From positions 1-7,100 of the forward strand of contig DATJFH010000141.1 in assembly GCA_035495815.1 (NCBI GenBank): a DNA stretch of 7,100 nt, given 5' to 3'. Made by a program: the position numbers and the translations under genes. Below, piece after piece: positions 1-6,986 of the stretch (position 1 is the stretch's first letter; the number at the start of each line of letters is the position of its first letter). The DNA comes from DATJFH01 sp035495815 (GTDB lineage Bacteria; Acidobacteriota; Terriglobia; Bryobacterales; Bryobacteraceae). A model generated the notes under the pieces. The model worked only from the letters and a program-made list of their open reading frames with translations. It did not search any database and had not been told where the DNA came from.

Positions 1-42
1 GATGCAGGCAACTACAAGGTTGATCGAACGCTGAATGCGCAC
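1..42 (-). CDS. Possible start of a further minus-strand gene, cut by the window edge
   Basis: After the stop of the FecR-like gene, a minus-strand frame stays open to the window edge. A GTG at 40-42 is preceded by GGGAGG (46-51), a strong Shine-Dalgarno core, but the spacer is only about 3 nt, which is short. The 14 visible residues read MRIQRSINLVVACI, a basic start followed by a hydrophobic run, as in a signal peptide or first membrane segment. An earlier in-frame GTG at 67-69 has no ribosome binding site. No family can be assigned from so few residues. It would be the fourth gene of the minus-strand run, starting about 52 nt after the FecR-like stop. It may be chance. Confidence 0.25.
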   Translation of the reverse strand, partial: MRIQRSINLVVACI

Positions 43-94
43 ACGCCTCCCAAAACTGCAATTTACCACATGCGAGGAGAGTGGCTATGCGATA

Positions 95-1039
95 CTACCG
101 GCCTCGAGACGCGCCGGCGCTGGCCGCCACCGCTCCTGAGCTTGAGCCCGAAGAGACGCCCACGGCTCCGGTGCTGGCGTTGGATGACGGGGCGACGGAT
201 GCCGAAGCGGACGAGGGAGAAGCGCCCTGCCATCCGGAATTGCCGGCCGAGTAGCCGTAGTCGGAAGCGGGGGCCGGGCGGAATACGATCCACACGGTCG
301 CCGGACTGTACCAGGAGATCCCAAACGGGTTGTTAATGCGGCCCGAGTACGGAAGGAAGGTGTACATGCCCAGCCAGGGATCAAAGGCCCACAGGCTGCT
401 CCTGAAGGTTTTGGTATTCATGCTTCGGGCGGCCGAGATGTTGGCGAGCGCCAGCCGGTAATCGCGCTCCTGGCTCCAGGTATACAATTCGTCCTTGGAT
501 TTATTCTTGTTGAATTTGTCGGGCGTCAGCGAGGATCCCACCAGGAGCGTGCGCCCGCCTTTGAGCTCGGTGGAACCGGACGCGCCGGACACCTGGGCTT
601 TCCCCTCGAAAGCGCGGACTTGTCCCGCATCGGCATTGAAGTGGTAAAGACCGGTTTTGAGCAACGCGGTTTCCGCATCGCCCATTTTCACGGCGATGCG
701 ATTGTCCTTCAGGATTTCACTGGCCTCTATGAGCGCCGATCCGCTGAGGATTTCCACCTGGGTGTCGGTCAGCTTGTTGGAAATCATCCGGAAAGAAGTA
801 TTGTGGTCGAGGCGCAGAAAAACGCCCGGGGTCAGCAGAACTTCAGCGCGCCCTATCCGGGTCGAAAGAGTCTGACCGGTCTTTACGTCCGGGAAGATCG
901 CGCCGTCGAGCTTCATCGGCTGTCCCGCGATTTGCACGTCGCCCTCCACGAAATTCACCATCCCGGAATGCGCGGAAATCACCGCCTGCGCCCAGGCGGC
1001 GGGGACCAGAGCAAGAAAAACTACGGCGGCACGCAACAT
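95..1039 (-). CDS. Secreted FecR-domain protein with aromatic-rich region and Ser/Ala-rich tail
   Basis: 314 aa. The start ATG (1037-1039) is supported by an AAGGGAA ribosome binding site at 1050-1056 and by a clear signal peptide: a short basic start, a hydrophobic core and an AWA-QA cleavage site near residues 17-19. Residues 24 to about 165 look like a FecR-type beta domain: a 'GxVxxxxGDVQIAG' opening, 'LSTRIGRAEVLLTPGVFLRL' at 58-77, then 'VEILSGSALIE' and 'GQVRAFEGKAQV'. Residues 185-205 carry a conserved-looking W...R...LALAN..AA segment. Residues 215-255 are rich in Trp, Phe, Tyr, Pro and Gly (DPWLGMYTFLP, NPFGISWYSP). The last 45 or so residues are a low-complexity Ser/Ala/Gly tail. 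Classical FecR proteins are membrane anti-sigma regulators. Here there is no N-terminal membrane anchor and no sigma-factor gene is visible, so a regulator of that type is unlikely. An envelope or extracellular role is inferred. The partner is unknown. Confidence 0.8.
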   Translation of the reverse strand: MLRAAVVFLALVPAAWAQAVISAHSGMVNFVEGDVQIAGQPMKLDGAIFPDVKTGQTLSTRIGRAEVLLTPGVFLRLDHNTSFRMISNKLTDTQVEILSGSALIEASEILKDNRIAVKMGDAETALLKTGLYHFNADAGQVRAFEGKAQVSGASGSTELKGGRTLLVGSSLTPDKFNKNKSKDELYTWSQERDYRLALANISAARSMNTKTFRSSLWAFDPWLGMYTFLPYSGRINNPFGISWYSPATVWIVFRPAPASDYGYSAGNSGWQGASPSSASASVAPSSNASTGAVGVSSGSSSGAVAASAGASRGR

Positions 1040-1063
1040 ACGGGTTAGGTTCCCTTCATCTCA

Positions 1064-1092
1064 ATTAACTGCTGATTGCCGACGCGAGTCAA
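1064..1092 (-). promoter_or_regulatory. Candidate sigma70-like promoter for the FecR-domain gene
   Basis: On the minus strand TTGACT (1087-1092, 5 of 6 to consensus) is followed after exactly 17 nt by GTTAAT (1064-1069, 4 of 6). Transcription would begin near 1057 and the start codon is at 1039, leaving a short leader that carries the AAGGGAA ribosome binding site at its very start. It lies in the 75-nt gap behind the TIGR03437-type gene. If real, the FecR-like gene can be expressed apart from the genes upstream of it. A match this good can also arise by chance. Confidence 0.35.
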
Positions 1093-1114
1093 GGCCATCG
1101 CGTTTCAGATAAAG

Positions 1115-3097
1115 CTAGCGGTCGGGAAACCGGCGCAGCGTTCCGGGGATCCGCGCCGGGGGCCGCTCCCGGGGCGGGGTGCGAAGCAGCCGCGTGCCGG
1201 CCGGCGCCTGAATCCCCAAGCTGTTGCTTCCAATGGGGATCTGGGCTTCGCTGGTATAGGAATCGGGAAGCGAAATATCGAGATAGACATCCCCAGGAGC
1301 GATGTCGGCGGGTATGGTTACATGGATCGCGTACAAGGCGATGAGAGTTGGGGTGAGACCTGCAAATCCCACAGTCGCCTCCTCGCCGTCGACCACCGCG
1401 ACGGGACGCGTAACTACCAGACTCAGTGGATTGGCCGAGGCCGGCTTGCCGTCGTCCACCGGAGGATCGACGTCGCCGAGGCCAGTGAGATACACCAGTA
1501 TCGTTTCGCCCGGATGCGCCGGATTCTGCGGCGTGACCGTAGCGAAGGAGTTGTCCTGAACATGTTGCGCCACGGCGTAGCCGACGCCGCCCGCGGGCGA
1601 GGTATAAACTCCCGGAGTGCCGTTTTTCACGCGGACGGTTCGGATCTCCGACGGAACACCGTTGTTGATCACCTGAACAGACGCCACCGTCCCCGTGGTC
1701 GCAAAGGGCACGATCGCCAGAACGACATCGGAACGCACATAACGGATCGGCGCCGGACGGTTATTGATCAGCACCTGAACACCCCCGAGCAAGAACGGCT
1801 TGGATTCATCCTGAAGTGTGGTGGGAGAAAGATTGGAGCCGTACAGGGCAATGAACCCGCCGCGGGAAACGCCGACGGTGAACGGCGCGGAGCTTCCGGC
1901 ATTGGCGATGCCGTCGGGTTTCAGATACACTCCCGAGCCGCTGAAAGCGGGCGCTTTCAGGGCAATGTTGATCCCCAGGTGAGATGCGTTACCGAAGCCG
2001 ATCCGAATCGAGCCTCCGGCGCCGATCACGTAATGGAACTGGAGAAAATCCTCATGAGTTCCATCCGGCGCCAGCGTAAAGGGAGCCGAGTAGGTATAGT
2101 CGTACGGAATGTGATTGACGGCGGGGTCGGCTGGGAGGATGCGCTGATGGCCGATCAAGACTCCGGAGGCGGCGACGGCGCTAAACGCGCCGTAGTAGGT
2201 GGAGAGGGTTTTGAATCCTTTGGCCGGAGTCACGTCGGCGCCTGCCTGGTAATATTTCCCGTTCAGCGTATTGGGCGGGACGCTTCCAGCGAAGGCCCGT
2301 ACGCCTACAATCATGTCCCATCCGTTAGCGGATCCGCCAAAGAAAAAGTTTCCGTCGGCGGAGAGATAGCACAGAGCATTTCCCGCGATCAGCGTCTGCG
2401 GGCCCAGTGCACCACCGAAACCGAGCGTCAGGGCTCCGTTTGCAAGCGAGTACACGGCGCCGTTCACGTTCTGAGTGACGGTGGCGCCGCCCAGGCCCAC
2501 CAGGCCGGTGAGATTCACGGTGCCGAGGCTGCCTTGGCCGTTGGGATCCAAGCGAAAAAACATATCGCGCGCCTGGGTCACATCGCCGTTCGGGATATTT
2601 ACCGCCGCGGCCCAGTAGCTCCCGTTGAAGCTGGAATTAGCGGGCGGCGAGGAAGGCGCCAGAGCCGCGATGAACAGGTCATTGAGTCCGTCATCGGTAC
2701 TGCTGCCGATGAAAACGCCCTGGGAAACGAGCCCCCACACGGTGCTGGTCGGGCTGGCTGCATTGAGCCGAATCGGATCGTCCAGGTAGCCCATGCCGCT
2801 GGCCGAAATGCGGTAGGCACCGGTGGTCGAGAAGGATTGCACCGAGCCGATGTCGGAATCGATCACGGAGGAAGTGAGGGTGTACCCCCCGTTGCCATCG
2901 AACTGAATCGAACCGTAGATGGCGACGCGATGGGTATCTCCCCGATTCGACCACATGACTTCGCGGAAGTTGTAAGTCCCGTTCAGCAGGCCGTTGCCGC
3001 TGGAATCCCACAGGACGTTATCGACCGCCAGCGCGGGGCAAGTGAAGGCCGCAACCAGGCGCGCAAATAATACCAGTCGCGCGATTCTCACAGTCAC
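1115..3097 (-). CDS. Exported repeat protein with C-terminal TIGR03437-type (Solibacter) domain
   Basis: 660 aa from a GTG at 3095-3097. The frame stays open upstream to a TTG at 3155-3157, but that start would overlap the kinase gene by 28 nt and put about 20 charged residues before the signal peptide. A second GTG at 3089-3091 is equally possible: AGAAAG (weak ribosome binding site) lies 4 nt before the first GTG and 10 nt before the second. The N-terminus TVRIARLVLFARLVAA with ALA-VDN cleavage near residue 24 is a good signal peptide. Residues 37-384 hold three diverged copies of a module of about 110-120 residues, each opening with (L/F)NGxY. Residues 396-623 match the TIGR03437 C-terminal domain seen in many paralogs in Solibacter: ALYGSNLS (417-424), NGTPGVYT (492-499), LTGLGDVDPPVDDG (537-550), and a 'LYAIHVTIPADIAPGDV' ending. 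A Pro/Arg-rich extension of about 35 residues follows. There are no catalytic motifs; an adhesive, structural or ligand-binding role at the cell surface is inferred. It lies 32 nt after the kinase gene, so co-transcription is likely. Confidence 0.8.
   Translation of the reverse strand: MTVRIARLVLFARLVAAFTCPALAVDNVLWDSSGNGLLNGTYNFREVMWSNRGDTHRVAIYGSIQFDGNGGYTLTSSVIDSDIGSVQSFSTTGAYRISASGMGYLDDPIRLNAASPTSTVWGLVSQGVFIGSSTDDGLNDLFIAALAPSSPPANSSFNGSYWAAAVNIPNGDVTQARDMFFRLDPNGQGSLGTVNLTGLVGLGGATVTQNVNGAVYSLANGALTLGFGGALGPQTLIAGNALCYLSADGNFFFGGSANGWDMIVGVRAFAGSVPPNTLNGKYYQAGADVTPAKGFKTLSTYYGAFSAVAASGVLIGHQRILPADPAVNHIPYDYTYSAPFTLAPDGTHEDFLQFHYVIGAGGSIRIGFGNASHLGINIALKAPAFSGSGVYLKPDGIANAGSSAPFTVGVSRGGFIALYGSNLSPTTLQDESKPFLLGGVQVLINNRPAPIRYVRSDVVLAIVPFATTGTVASVQVINNGVPSEIRTVRVKNGTPGVYTSPAGGVGYAVAQHVQDNSFATVTPQNPAHPGETILVYLTGLGDVDPPVDDGKPASANPLSLVVTRPVAVVDGEEATVGFAGLTPTLIALYAIHVTIPADIAPGDVYLDISLPDSYTSEAQIPIGSNSLGIQAPAGTRLLRTPPRERPPARIPGTLRRFPDR
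1946..2989 (-). repeat. Three diverged protein-level repeats inside the TIGR03437-type protein
   Basis: Three modules lie in tandem: nt 2657-2989, 2288-2632 and 1946-2269. Each begins with an NG-aromatic motif (LNGTYNF, FNGSYWA, LNGKYYQ at residues 38, 157 and 278 of the 660-aa protein, spaced 119 and 121 residues). Each ends in a comparable beta-strand pair (FIGSSTDDGLNDLFIAA, FFGGSANGWDMIVGVRA, IGFGNASHLGINIALKA). The middles share Gly/Asp turns such as FDGNGGY and LDPNGQG. Similarity is at the protein level only; I see no DNA-level repeat, so the duplication is old. Alternating strands and turns suggest a beta-barrel or beta-sandwich fold. Confidence 0.55.
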
Positions 3098-3129
3098 CGT
3101 GCTTTCTGACGCCGCTCGAAGAAGGTCCG

Positions 3130-5778
3130 TTACTTCAAAGCGCCATCGAGAATCCAAAGATCCGCCTGGCTGGTCGCGGTACCCACGGCTACACTCTTCC
3201 CGTCCTTGTCCAGGCTGATGCGAGTGCTGCCGGTGTAGCTGTTCTCGATCAATTGCAAGGGCTGGAACCCGATGTGGTACTCGGCCAGGGTTCGCACCGC
3301 GCCGGTGGCGACGTCGAGCGCCTTGAGCGCAGGGGGATCGCTATTGTACGAGAGACCGTAAATCGTTCGGCTGTCTTTGGACCAGGCCAGCGCCGGAGCG
3401 TTGAGCATCGGCAGCATGCGCAGGTCCTTTCCGTCCGGCGAGACCAGCGTCAGACCCATGAAGGTGGAAACCGCGATCCACTTACCCGAGGGCGCCCATT
3501 CGGGCGCATTCACTCCTAGAAAAACACCGATTTCACGCGGCATCCGGCTGGAGCCGACCGAGACCGTCGCGACCGGAATCGAGCCGTCGGGTTTGATCCA
3601 CAGGAAGGCGAGCTGGCTGCCGTCGGGCGACCACGAGGGCGCGTAGCCGTCGGCGACAATGGTGGGGGCGCCCCCGCCTGCGGGCGAAATGGCCAGGCTC
3701 CGGCGGCGGCCGCCTCCCGCCAGCAGCGCGCTATAGGCGAGGCGCGACCCATCCGGAGAAAAGACCGGGCTGAGGAGAGCCTCGAGCGTGGGAAACTCTT
3801 TCGCCGTCACCACCGGGCGGTCCCAATTTCCCTGCGTGCTGCGCACCCACAGCTCGTCCGTGCCATTGCGCCGCGTGACGTAGGCGAACTGATCGCCCAA
3901 GGGCGACCAAGTGGGGGCGAATTCCGGCAGGCTGGTGGCCAGCAGCGTGCGCGGGGCGGAGCCATCGAGCGGCAGCTCGACGATGTCCCGGTCCACCTCC
4001 ATTTTGGTGAACAGCAGGCGCTTGCCGTCGGGCGAGACGGAGGGCAAGGTTTGGCCGCCATCGGGATCCGCTAGCAGCCGCGTAAGCGATTGGCCGCGTG
4101 TGTCGGCCAGCCAAAGAGTGGCTCCAGTGGCGGGAGCCGGGTTACCCGCCAGTATCAGGCGCTCGTTATCCGGCATCCAGGAGGCGGCCACGGGCCGGTT
4201 CCAGGGGATCTTCTCGAAGATGCGGTGTGGCTGGCCGGAGCCGGCGGGAAAGGGGAGGAGCCAGGTTTCCGCGCCTGCATCGGTGTACATGGAAAGGTAT
4301 AGAAGCTTGCTGTCCGGTGAAAAGCGGAGATATACGGGCGTGAAGGGGCCGCGGACCTCGAACGGATGCGGGGAGTATTCCTGGGGCTCGGCGCCGGGCG
4401 GCGAGGAAATCCACACCGAGCCCCGCACACCGTTCTCCCGGGAGCGGTCCACTCTCCAAATCGCAAGAGCTTTCCCGTCACGGGACACGTGAAATGCGTT
4501 GACAATCGACGGCGGACTGACGGCCAGGACGCGCTCAGGCTGGCCTCCGGCAGGGCTGACAGCCGAAACACCGCCAGCGCCGAGGAAGTAGATCCGCGTA
4601 CCGTCGGACGACCAGACCGGTTGAGGCTGGCCCGCCGTGGAAGCCAACTGCGTCGGCGCGGGTGCGTCCAGCGACTGCACCATCAGATGCGAGCCTTGGT
4701 TTGCTCCCTGTGTCGACTGCTCGACGAACGCGATGCTCTGGCCGTCCGGCGACCAGACGCCCGAGAATTCCTGGTTTTCGCTGAACGCAAACGGATGGAA
4801 CTGATAAGAGGAAACGTTTGGAAGCGGCGACGGGCGAAGCCACAGAAACGCGAAGACGATGGCTGCGACGATGGCCTCCGCGGATACCACCGGCCAAAGC
4901 CAGTGCCGCCGCGCGGTTGTCGCCACTACGGCGCTTCGAGTGGAAGCGCTCAGTCCGGCGAAGGAACGCAGCGCGAAGGCCAGATCGCGAGCCGATTGAA
5001 AACGCTGCACCGGCTTTTTCTCGATGCAGCGTTTGATGATGCGCCGCAGGCCGTCGGGCACGTTTTCCGGCAACTCCGGCGGATCCTCGGCAACGATGGC
5101 GTGCATCACCTCCACGGCGGACTCGGCCTGAAACGCGGGCTTGCCGGCGAGCAACTCATACAGCATCAGACCGAGGCTGAAGATGTCGGACCGGGTATCG
5201 GATTCCTGGCCGCGGACTTGCTCGGGCGACATGTAGCCAGGCGTACCAGTGGGCATGCCGGGGTTGGTCAAAGTGCTGCGGTTCTGGGGTGTTTGGCCGG
5301 CAGTGACGGGTGTCACGACTTTAGCGAGGCCGAAGTCCAGAATCTTCGTCCGGCCGTCGGGCGTGAGTAGCACGTTTTCCGGCTTCAAATCGCGATGGCT
5401 GATGCCGGTCTCATGAGCCGCCGCGAGAGCCTCGGCGATCTGGGCGCCCATGTCGACCACCTGCAGCAGGGTGAGCTCGCCTTTTTGAAGCGCGGCGCGC
5501 AGAGTTTCGCCCTCTACCAGCTCGGTGACCATCCAGCCGTCGCCAACATCGTAAATGCTGATGATCCCGGGGTGGTTGAGCGCCGCGATGGCGCGGGCTT
5601 CCTGCTCGAAACGCAGTTTACGCGCCGGATCGGCGCTATATTCCGGCGGGAGCAGCTTGACCGCTACTTCCCGGTTCAAGCGCGGATCGCGTGCGCGGAA
5701 AACCTGCCCCATGCCGCCGGAGCCGAGCGGGCCGATGATCTCGTAGGGGCCGACCTTGTGCGGCGGCGTGGGGGACAT
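3130..5778 (-). CDS. Membrane Ser/Thr protein kinase (PknB-like) with C-terminal TolB/WD40-like beta-propeller
   Basis: 882 aa. The ATG (5776-5778) is 10 residues before the kinase domain, with a weak AGG 5 nt upstream. The kinase domain spans about residues 10-275 and has every expected catalytic element: Gly-rich loop LGSGGMGQV (18-26), ATP-binding Lys41 in EVAVKLL, helix-C Glu60, HRDLKPEN (128-135, catalytic Asp130), DFG (148-150), and TGTPGYMSPEQ (177-187) closing an activation loop with several Thr/Ser. It should therefore be active on Ser/Thr substrates. One membrane segment lies at about 293-314 (WLWPVVSAEAIVAAIVFAFLWL region). Residues 330-880 hold about a dozen PD40-type motifs: WSPDGQSIAF (342), WSSDGTRIYF (389), FSPDSKLLYL (486), VSPDGKRLLF (581), FSPDGSRLAY (673), WSPDGSQLAF (716) and others, forming one or two propellers. 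The expected topology is a cytoplasmic kinase and an extracytoplasmic propeller acting as sensor or protein-binding domain. This architecture is common in Acidobacteriota. The gene heads the minus-strand run and is followed by two exported-protein genes. The substrate and signal are unknown. Confidence 0.93.
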   Translation of the reverse strand: MSPTPPHKVGPYEIIGPLGSGGMGQVFRARDPRLNREVAVKLLPPEYSADPARKLRFEQEARAIAALNHPGIISIYDVGDGWMVTELVEGETLRAALQKGELTLLQVVDMGAQIAEALAAAHETGISHRDLKPENVLLTPDGRTKILDFGLAKVVTPVTAGQTPQNRSTLTNPGMPTGTPGYMSPEQVRGQESDTRSDIFSLGLMLYELLAGKPAFQAESAVEVMHAIVAEDPPELPENVPDGLRRIIKRCIEKKPVQRFQSARDLAFALRSFAGLSASTRSAVVATTARRHWLWPVVSAEAIVAAIVFAFLWLRPSPLPNVSSYQFHPFAFSENQEFSGVWSPDGQSIAFVEQSTQGANQGSHLMVQSLDAPAPTQLASTAGQPQPVWSSDGTRIYFLGAGGVSAVSPAGGQPERVLAVSPPSIVNAFHVSRDGKALAIWRVDRSRENGVRGSVWISSPPGAEPQEYSPHPFEVRGPFTPVYLRFSPDSKLLYLSMYTDAGAETWLLPFPAGSGQPHRIFEKIPWNRPVAASWMPDNERLILAGNPAPATGATLWLADTRGQSLTRLLADPDGGQTLPSVSPDGKRLLFTKMEVDRDIVELPLDGSAPRTLLATSLPEFAPTWSPLGDQFAYVTRRNGTDELWVRSTQGNWDRPVVTAKEFPTLEALLSPVFSPDGSRLAYSALLAGGGRRRSLAISPAGGGAPTIVADGYAPSWSPDGSQLAFLWIKPDGSIPVATVSVGSSRMPREIGVFLGVNAPEWAPSGKWIAVSTFMGLTLVSPDGKDLRMLPMLNAPALAWSKDSRTIYGLSYNSDPPALKALDVATGAVRTLAEYHIGFQPLQLIENSYTGSTRISLDKDGKSVAVGTATSQADLWILDGALK

Positions 5779-5786
5779 GAAACCTG

Positions 5787-5820
5787 ATTGTAGCTTTACA
5801 CAGACGCGGCGTTCCGGAAC
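5787..5820 (-). promoter_or_regulatory. Weak promoter/operator candidate upstream of the kinase gene
   Basis: On the minus strand TACAAT (5787-5792) matches the -10 consensus at 5 of 6 bases. No TTGACA-like -35 stands at the right distance. Instead the perfect 10-bp palindrome GTTCCGGAAC (5811-5820) overlaps the -35 position, and its GGAAC half resembles the -35 element of ECF sigma factors. A start from this -10 would fall about 1-3 nt before the ATG, making a nearly leaderless message. That weakens the call, or means the real promoter lies further upstream. Confidence 0.2.
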
Positions 5821-5879
5821 GGCACACTCCTGGGAGGTTAGCGCGCGTTTTTTCGGCCTGGGCGTTTTCAGCTATTGGT

Positions 5880-5905
5880 ATCGGTGGTTCTGCCGATGAG
5901 GAAGG
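5880..5905 (+). promoter_or_regulatory. Leader hairpin and ribosome binding site of the DHH phosphoesterase gene
   Basis: GAGGAAGG at 5898-5905 is the best Shine-Dalgarno match upstream of the DHH gene and lies 11 nt before the ATG at 5917, which decides that start. Directly before it ATCGG (5880-5884) and CCGAT (5893-5897) can pair around an 8-nt loop. The stem is only 5 bp, so any regulatory role is uncertain. An in-frame ATG at 5896 overlaps the hairpin and the ribosome binding site and is therefore less likely to be the start. Confidence 0.4.
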
Positions 5906-5916
5906 CGGTTGAAAAC

Positions 5917-6888
5917 ATGAGCACCAAATCCAAGCAGTACCGGCTCCTGACTCGCAGCGATTTTGACGGGTTGGTATGCGCCATCCTTTTAAAAGAGCTG
6001 GGGATCCTGGGATCCATCCAGTTCGTGCATCCCAAGGACGTGCAGGACGGCAAAATCGAGGTAACCGGCCATGACATCCTCACCAACCTGCCTTATGTGC
6101 GGAACTGCCATCTCTGTTTCGACCATCACAGCAGCGAAGAGATCCGGACCAAAGGCGCCTCGGACCCGAATCACATTCTGATGGGTGGGGTGGATTCAGC
6201 GGCGCGGGTTCTCTATGACTATTATGGCGGCCGCGCCACGTTTCCAAACGTCAGCGAACAGATGATGGCGGAAGTGGATAAGGCCGACTCCGCGAAATTC
6301 GACCGGGAGGATATCCTCAACCCGCAGGGATGGGTGCTGCTGTCTTTCCTGATGGACCCGCGCACCGGACTCGGCCGGTTCCGCGATTTTCGCGTTTCCA
6401 ACTACCAGCTGATGATGCAGCTGATCGATTACTGCCGGGAGCACACCATCGAGGAGATCCTGTATCTTCCCGATGTTCGGGAACGCGTGGATCTCTACCG
6501 GAAACACGCCGACAAATTCGTCGCTCAGATCCGCCGTTGCGCTAAAGTGCATGGGAGGGTAGCGGTTCTCGACCTGCGCGGCGAAGAAGTAATCTACGCC
6601 GACAACCGCTTTATGATCTATGCCGTGTTCCCGGACTGCGAACTTTCGATCCACGTCCTGTGGGGACTGAAACAGCAGAACACGGTGCTGGCCGCGGGCA
6701 AATCTATTCTCAACCGGAGTAGCAAAATCAAGCTCGGGGACCTGCTGCTGGAGTACGGCGGCGGCGGTCACGGCGCGGCCGGAACGTGCCAGGTCGCGAA
6801 CGAATCGGCGGACACGGTACTACACGAGATCGTCGGGCGGCTCAACGCCAATACGATGAATCCCGTCGAAGAACCAGTTTTGGTCTAA
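5917..6888 (+). CDS. DHH/DHHA1-family phosphoesterase, exopolyphosphatase-like
   Basis: 323 aa from the ATG at 5917, chosen for its upstream GAGGAAGG and because the family core begins just after it (YRLLTRSDFDG). Motifs of the DHH superfamily, which hydrolyses phosphate esters using Mn or Mg ions, are complete: DFDG (15-18, metal-binding Asp15 and Asp17), Asp53 in GHDIL, FDHHSS (68-73, the DHH signature) and VDKADSAKF (120-128, with Asp121 and Asp124). After a linker with NPQGWVLLSFLMDPRTGLG (135-153) comes a C-terminal DHHA1-type region ending in the substrate-binding glycine motif GGGGHGAAGTCQ (281-292). No signal peptide is seen, so it should be cytoplasmic. Proteins of this exact layout are usually annotated as exopolyphosphatase-like, but DHH relatives also include oligoribonucleases (NrnA-type) and pAp phosphatases. 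The substrate cannot be told from sequence. The gene is divergent from the kinase gene. Confidence 0.9.
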   Translation: MSTKSKQYRLLTRSDFDGLVCAILLKELGILGSIQFVHPKDVQDGKIEVTGHDILTNLPYVRNCHLCFDHHSSEEIRTKGASDPNHILMGGVDSAARVLYDYYGGRATFPNVSEQMMAEVDKADSAKFDREDILNPQGWVLLSFLMDPRTGLGRFRDFRVSNYQLMMQLIDYCREHTIEEILYLPDVRERVDLYRKHADKFVAQIRRCAKVHGRVAVLDLRGEEVIYADNRFMIYAVFPDCELSIHVLWGLKQQNTVLAAGKSILNRSSKIKLGDLLLEYGGGGHGAAGTCQVANESADTVLHEIVGRLNANTMNPVEEPVLV

Positions 6889-6907
6889 GCATTCATTTCT
6901 CCTCTGG

Positions 6908-6922
6908 GTGCCCCACGGGCGC
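6908..6922 (+). other. Small GC hairpin after the DHH gene, not a clear terminator
   Basis: GTGCCC (6908-6913) and GGGCGC (6917-6922) pair over a CAC loop, with one G-T wobble. It lies 20 nt after the stop codon of the phosphoesterase gene. No run of T follows on either side, so it does not meet the pattern of an intrinsic terminator. Read-through into the methyltransferase gene remains possible. Confidence 0.15.
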
Positions 6923-6986
6923 GGCGTGATATCCTCATACGTTGCGTCCGGAAACGCGGCGCAAAACCCAAGGAGACAGCCAGAAA

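Noticed and set aside
87..254. A 55-aa plus-strand frame with AGGAG 7 nt before its ATG, giving an acidic peptide (PELEPEETPTAP and similar).
   Set aside because: It is fully antisense to the low-complexity tail of the FecR-like gene, whose Ser/Ala codons readily give such acidic antisense reading. The ribosome binding site is good, so it is not excluded, but nothing else supports it.
1076..3070. A 664-codon open frame on the plus strand, opposite the TIGR03437-type gene.
   Set aside because: Its product has no signal peptide, domain or motif and is Arg/Gly/His-rich as expected for an antisense shadow in GC-rich DNA. The minus-strand frame has a signal peptide, repeats and a recognised domain.
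3098..3157. Upstream extension of the TIGR03437-type protein to the TTG at 3157, overlapping the end of the kinase gene.
   Set aside because: It would put about 20 charged residues before the signal peptide and use a TTG with no ribosome binding site. The GTG at 3097 or 3091 fits better.
4366..5370. A 334-codon open frame on the plus strand, opposite the kinase gene.
   Set aside because: It is antisense to kinase and propeller motifs that are unmistakable on the minus strand; its own translation shows no family features.
5875..5916. Extension of the DHH phosphoesterase to a TTG at 5875 or ATG at 5896.
   Set aside because: The added residues are not part of the family core, and the GAGGAAGG ribosome binding site lies inside this segment, pointing to the ATG at 5917.
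6001..6016. Short direct repeat GGGATCC-T-GGGATCC inside the DHH gene.
   Set aside because: It encodes ordinary family residues (LGILGSIQF) and is too short to be more than chance.
6196..6771. A 191-codon minus-strand frame opposite the DHH gene.
   Set aside because: Antisense to strongly recognised DHH motifs and without any domain of its own.
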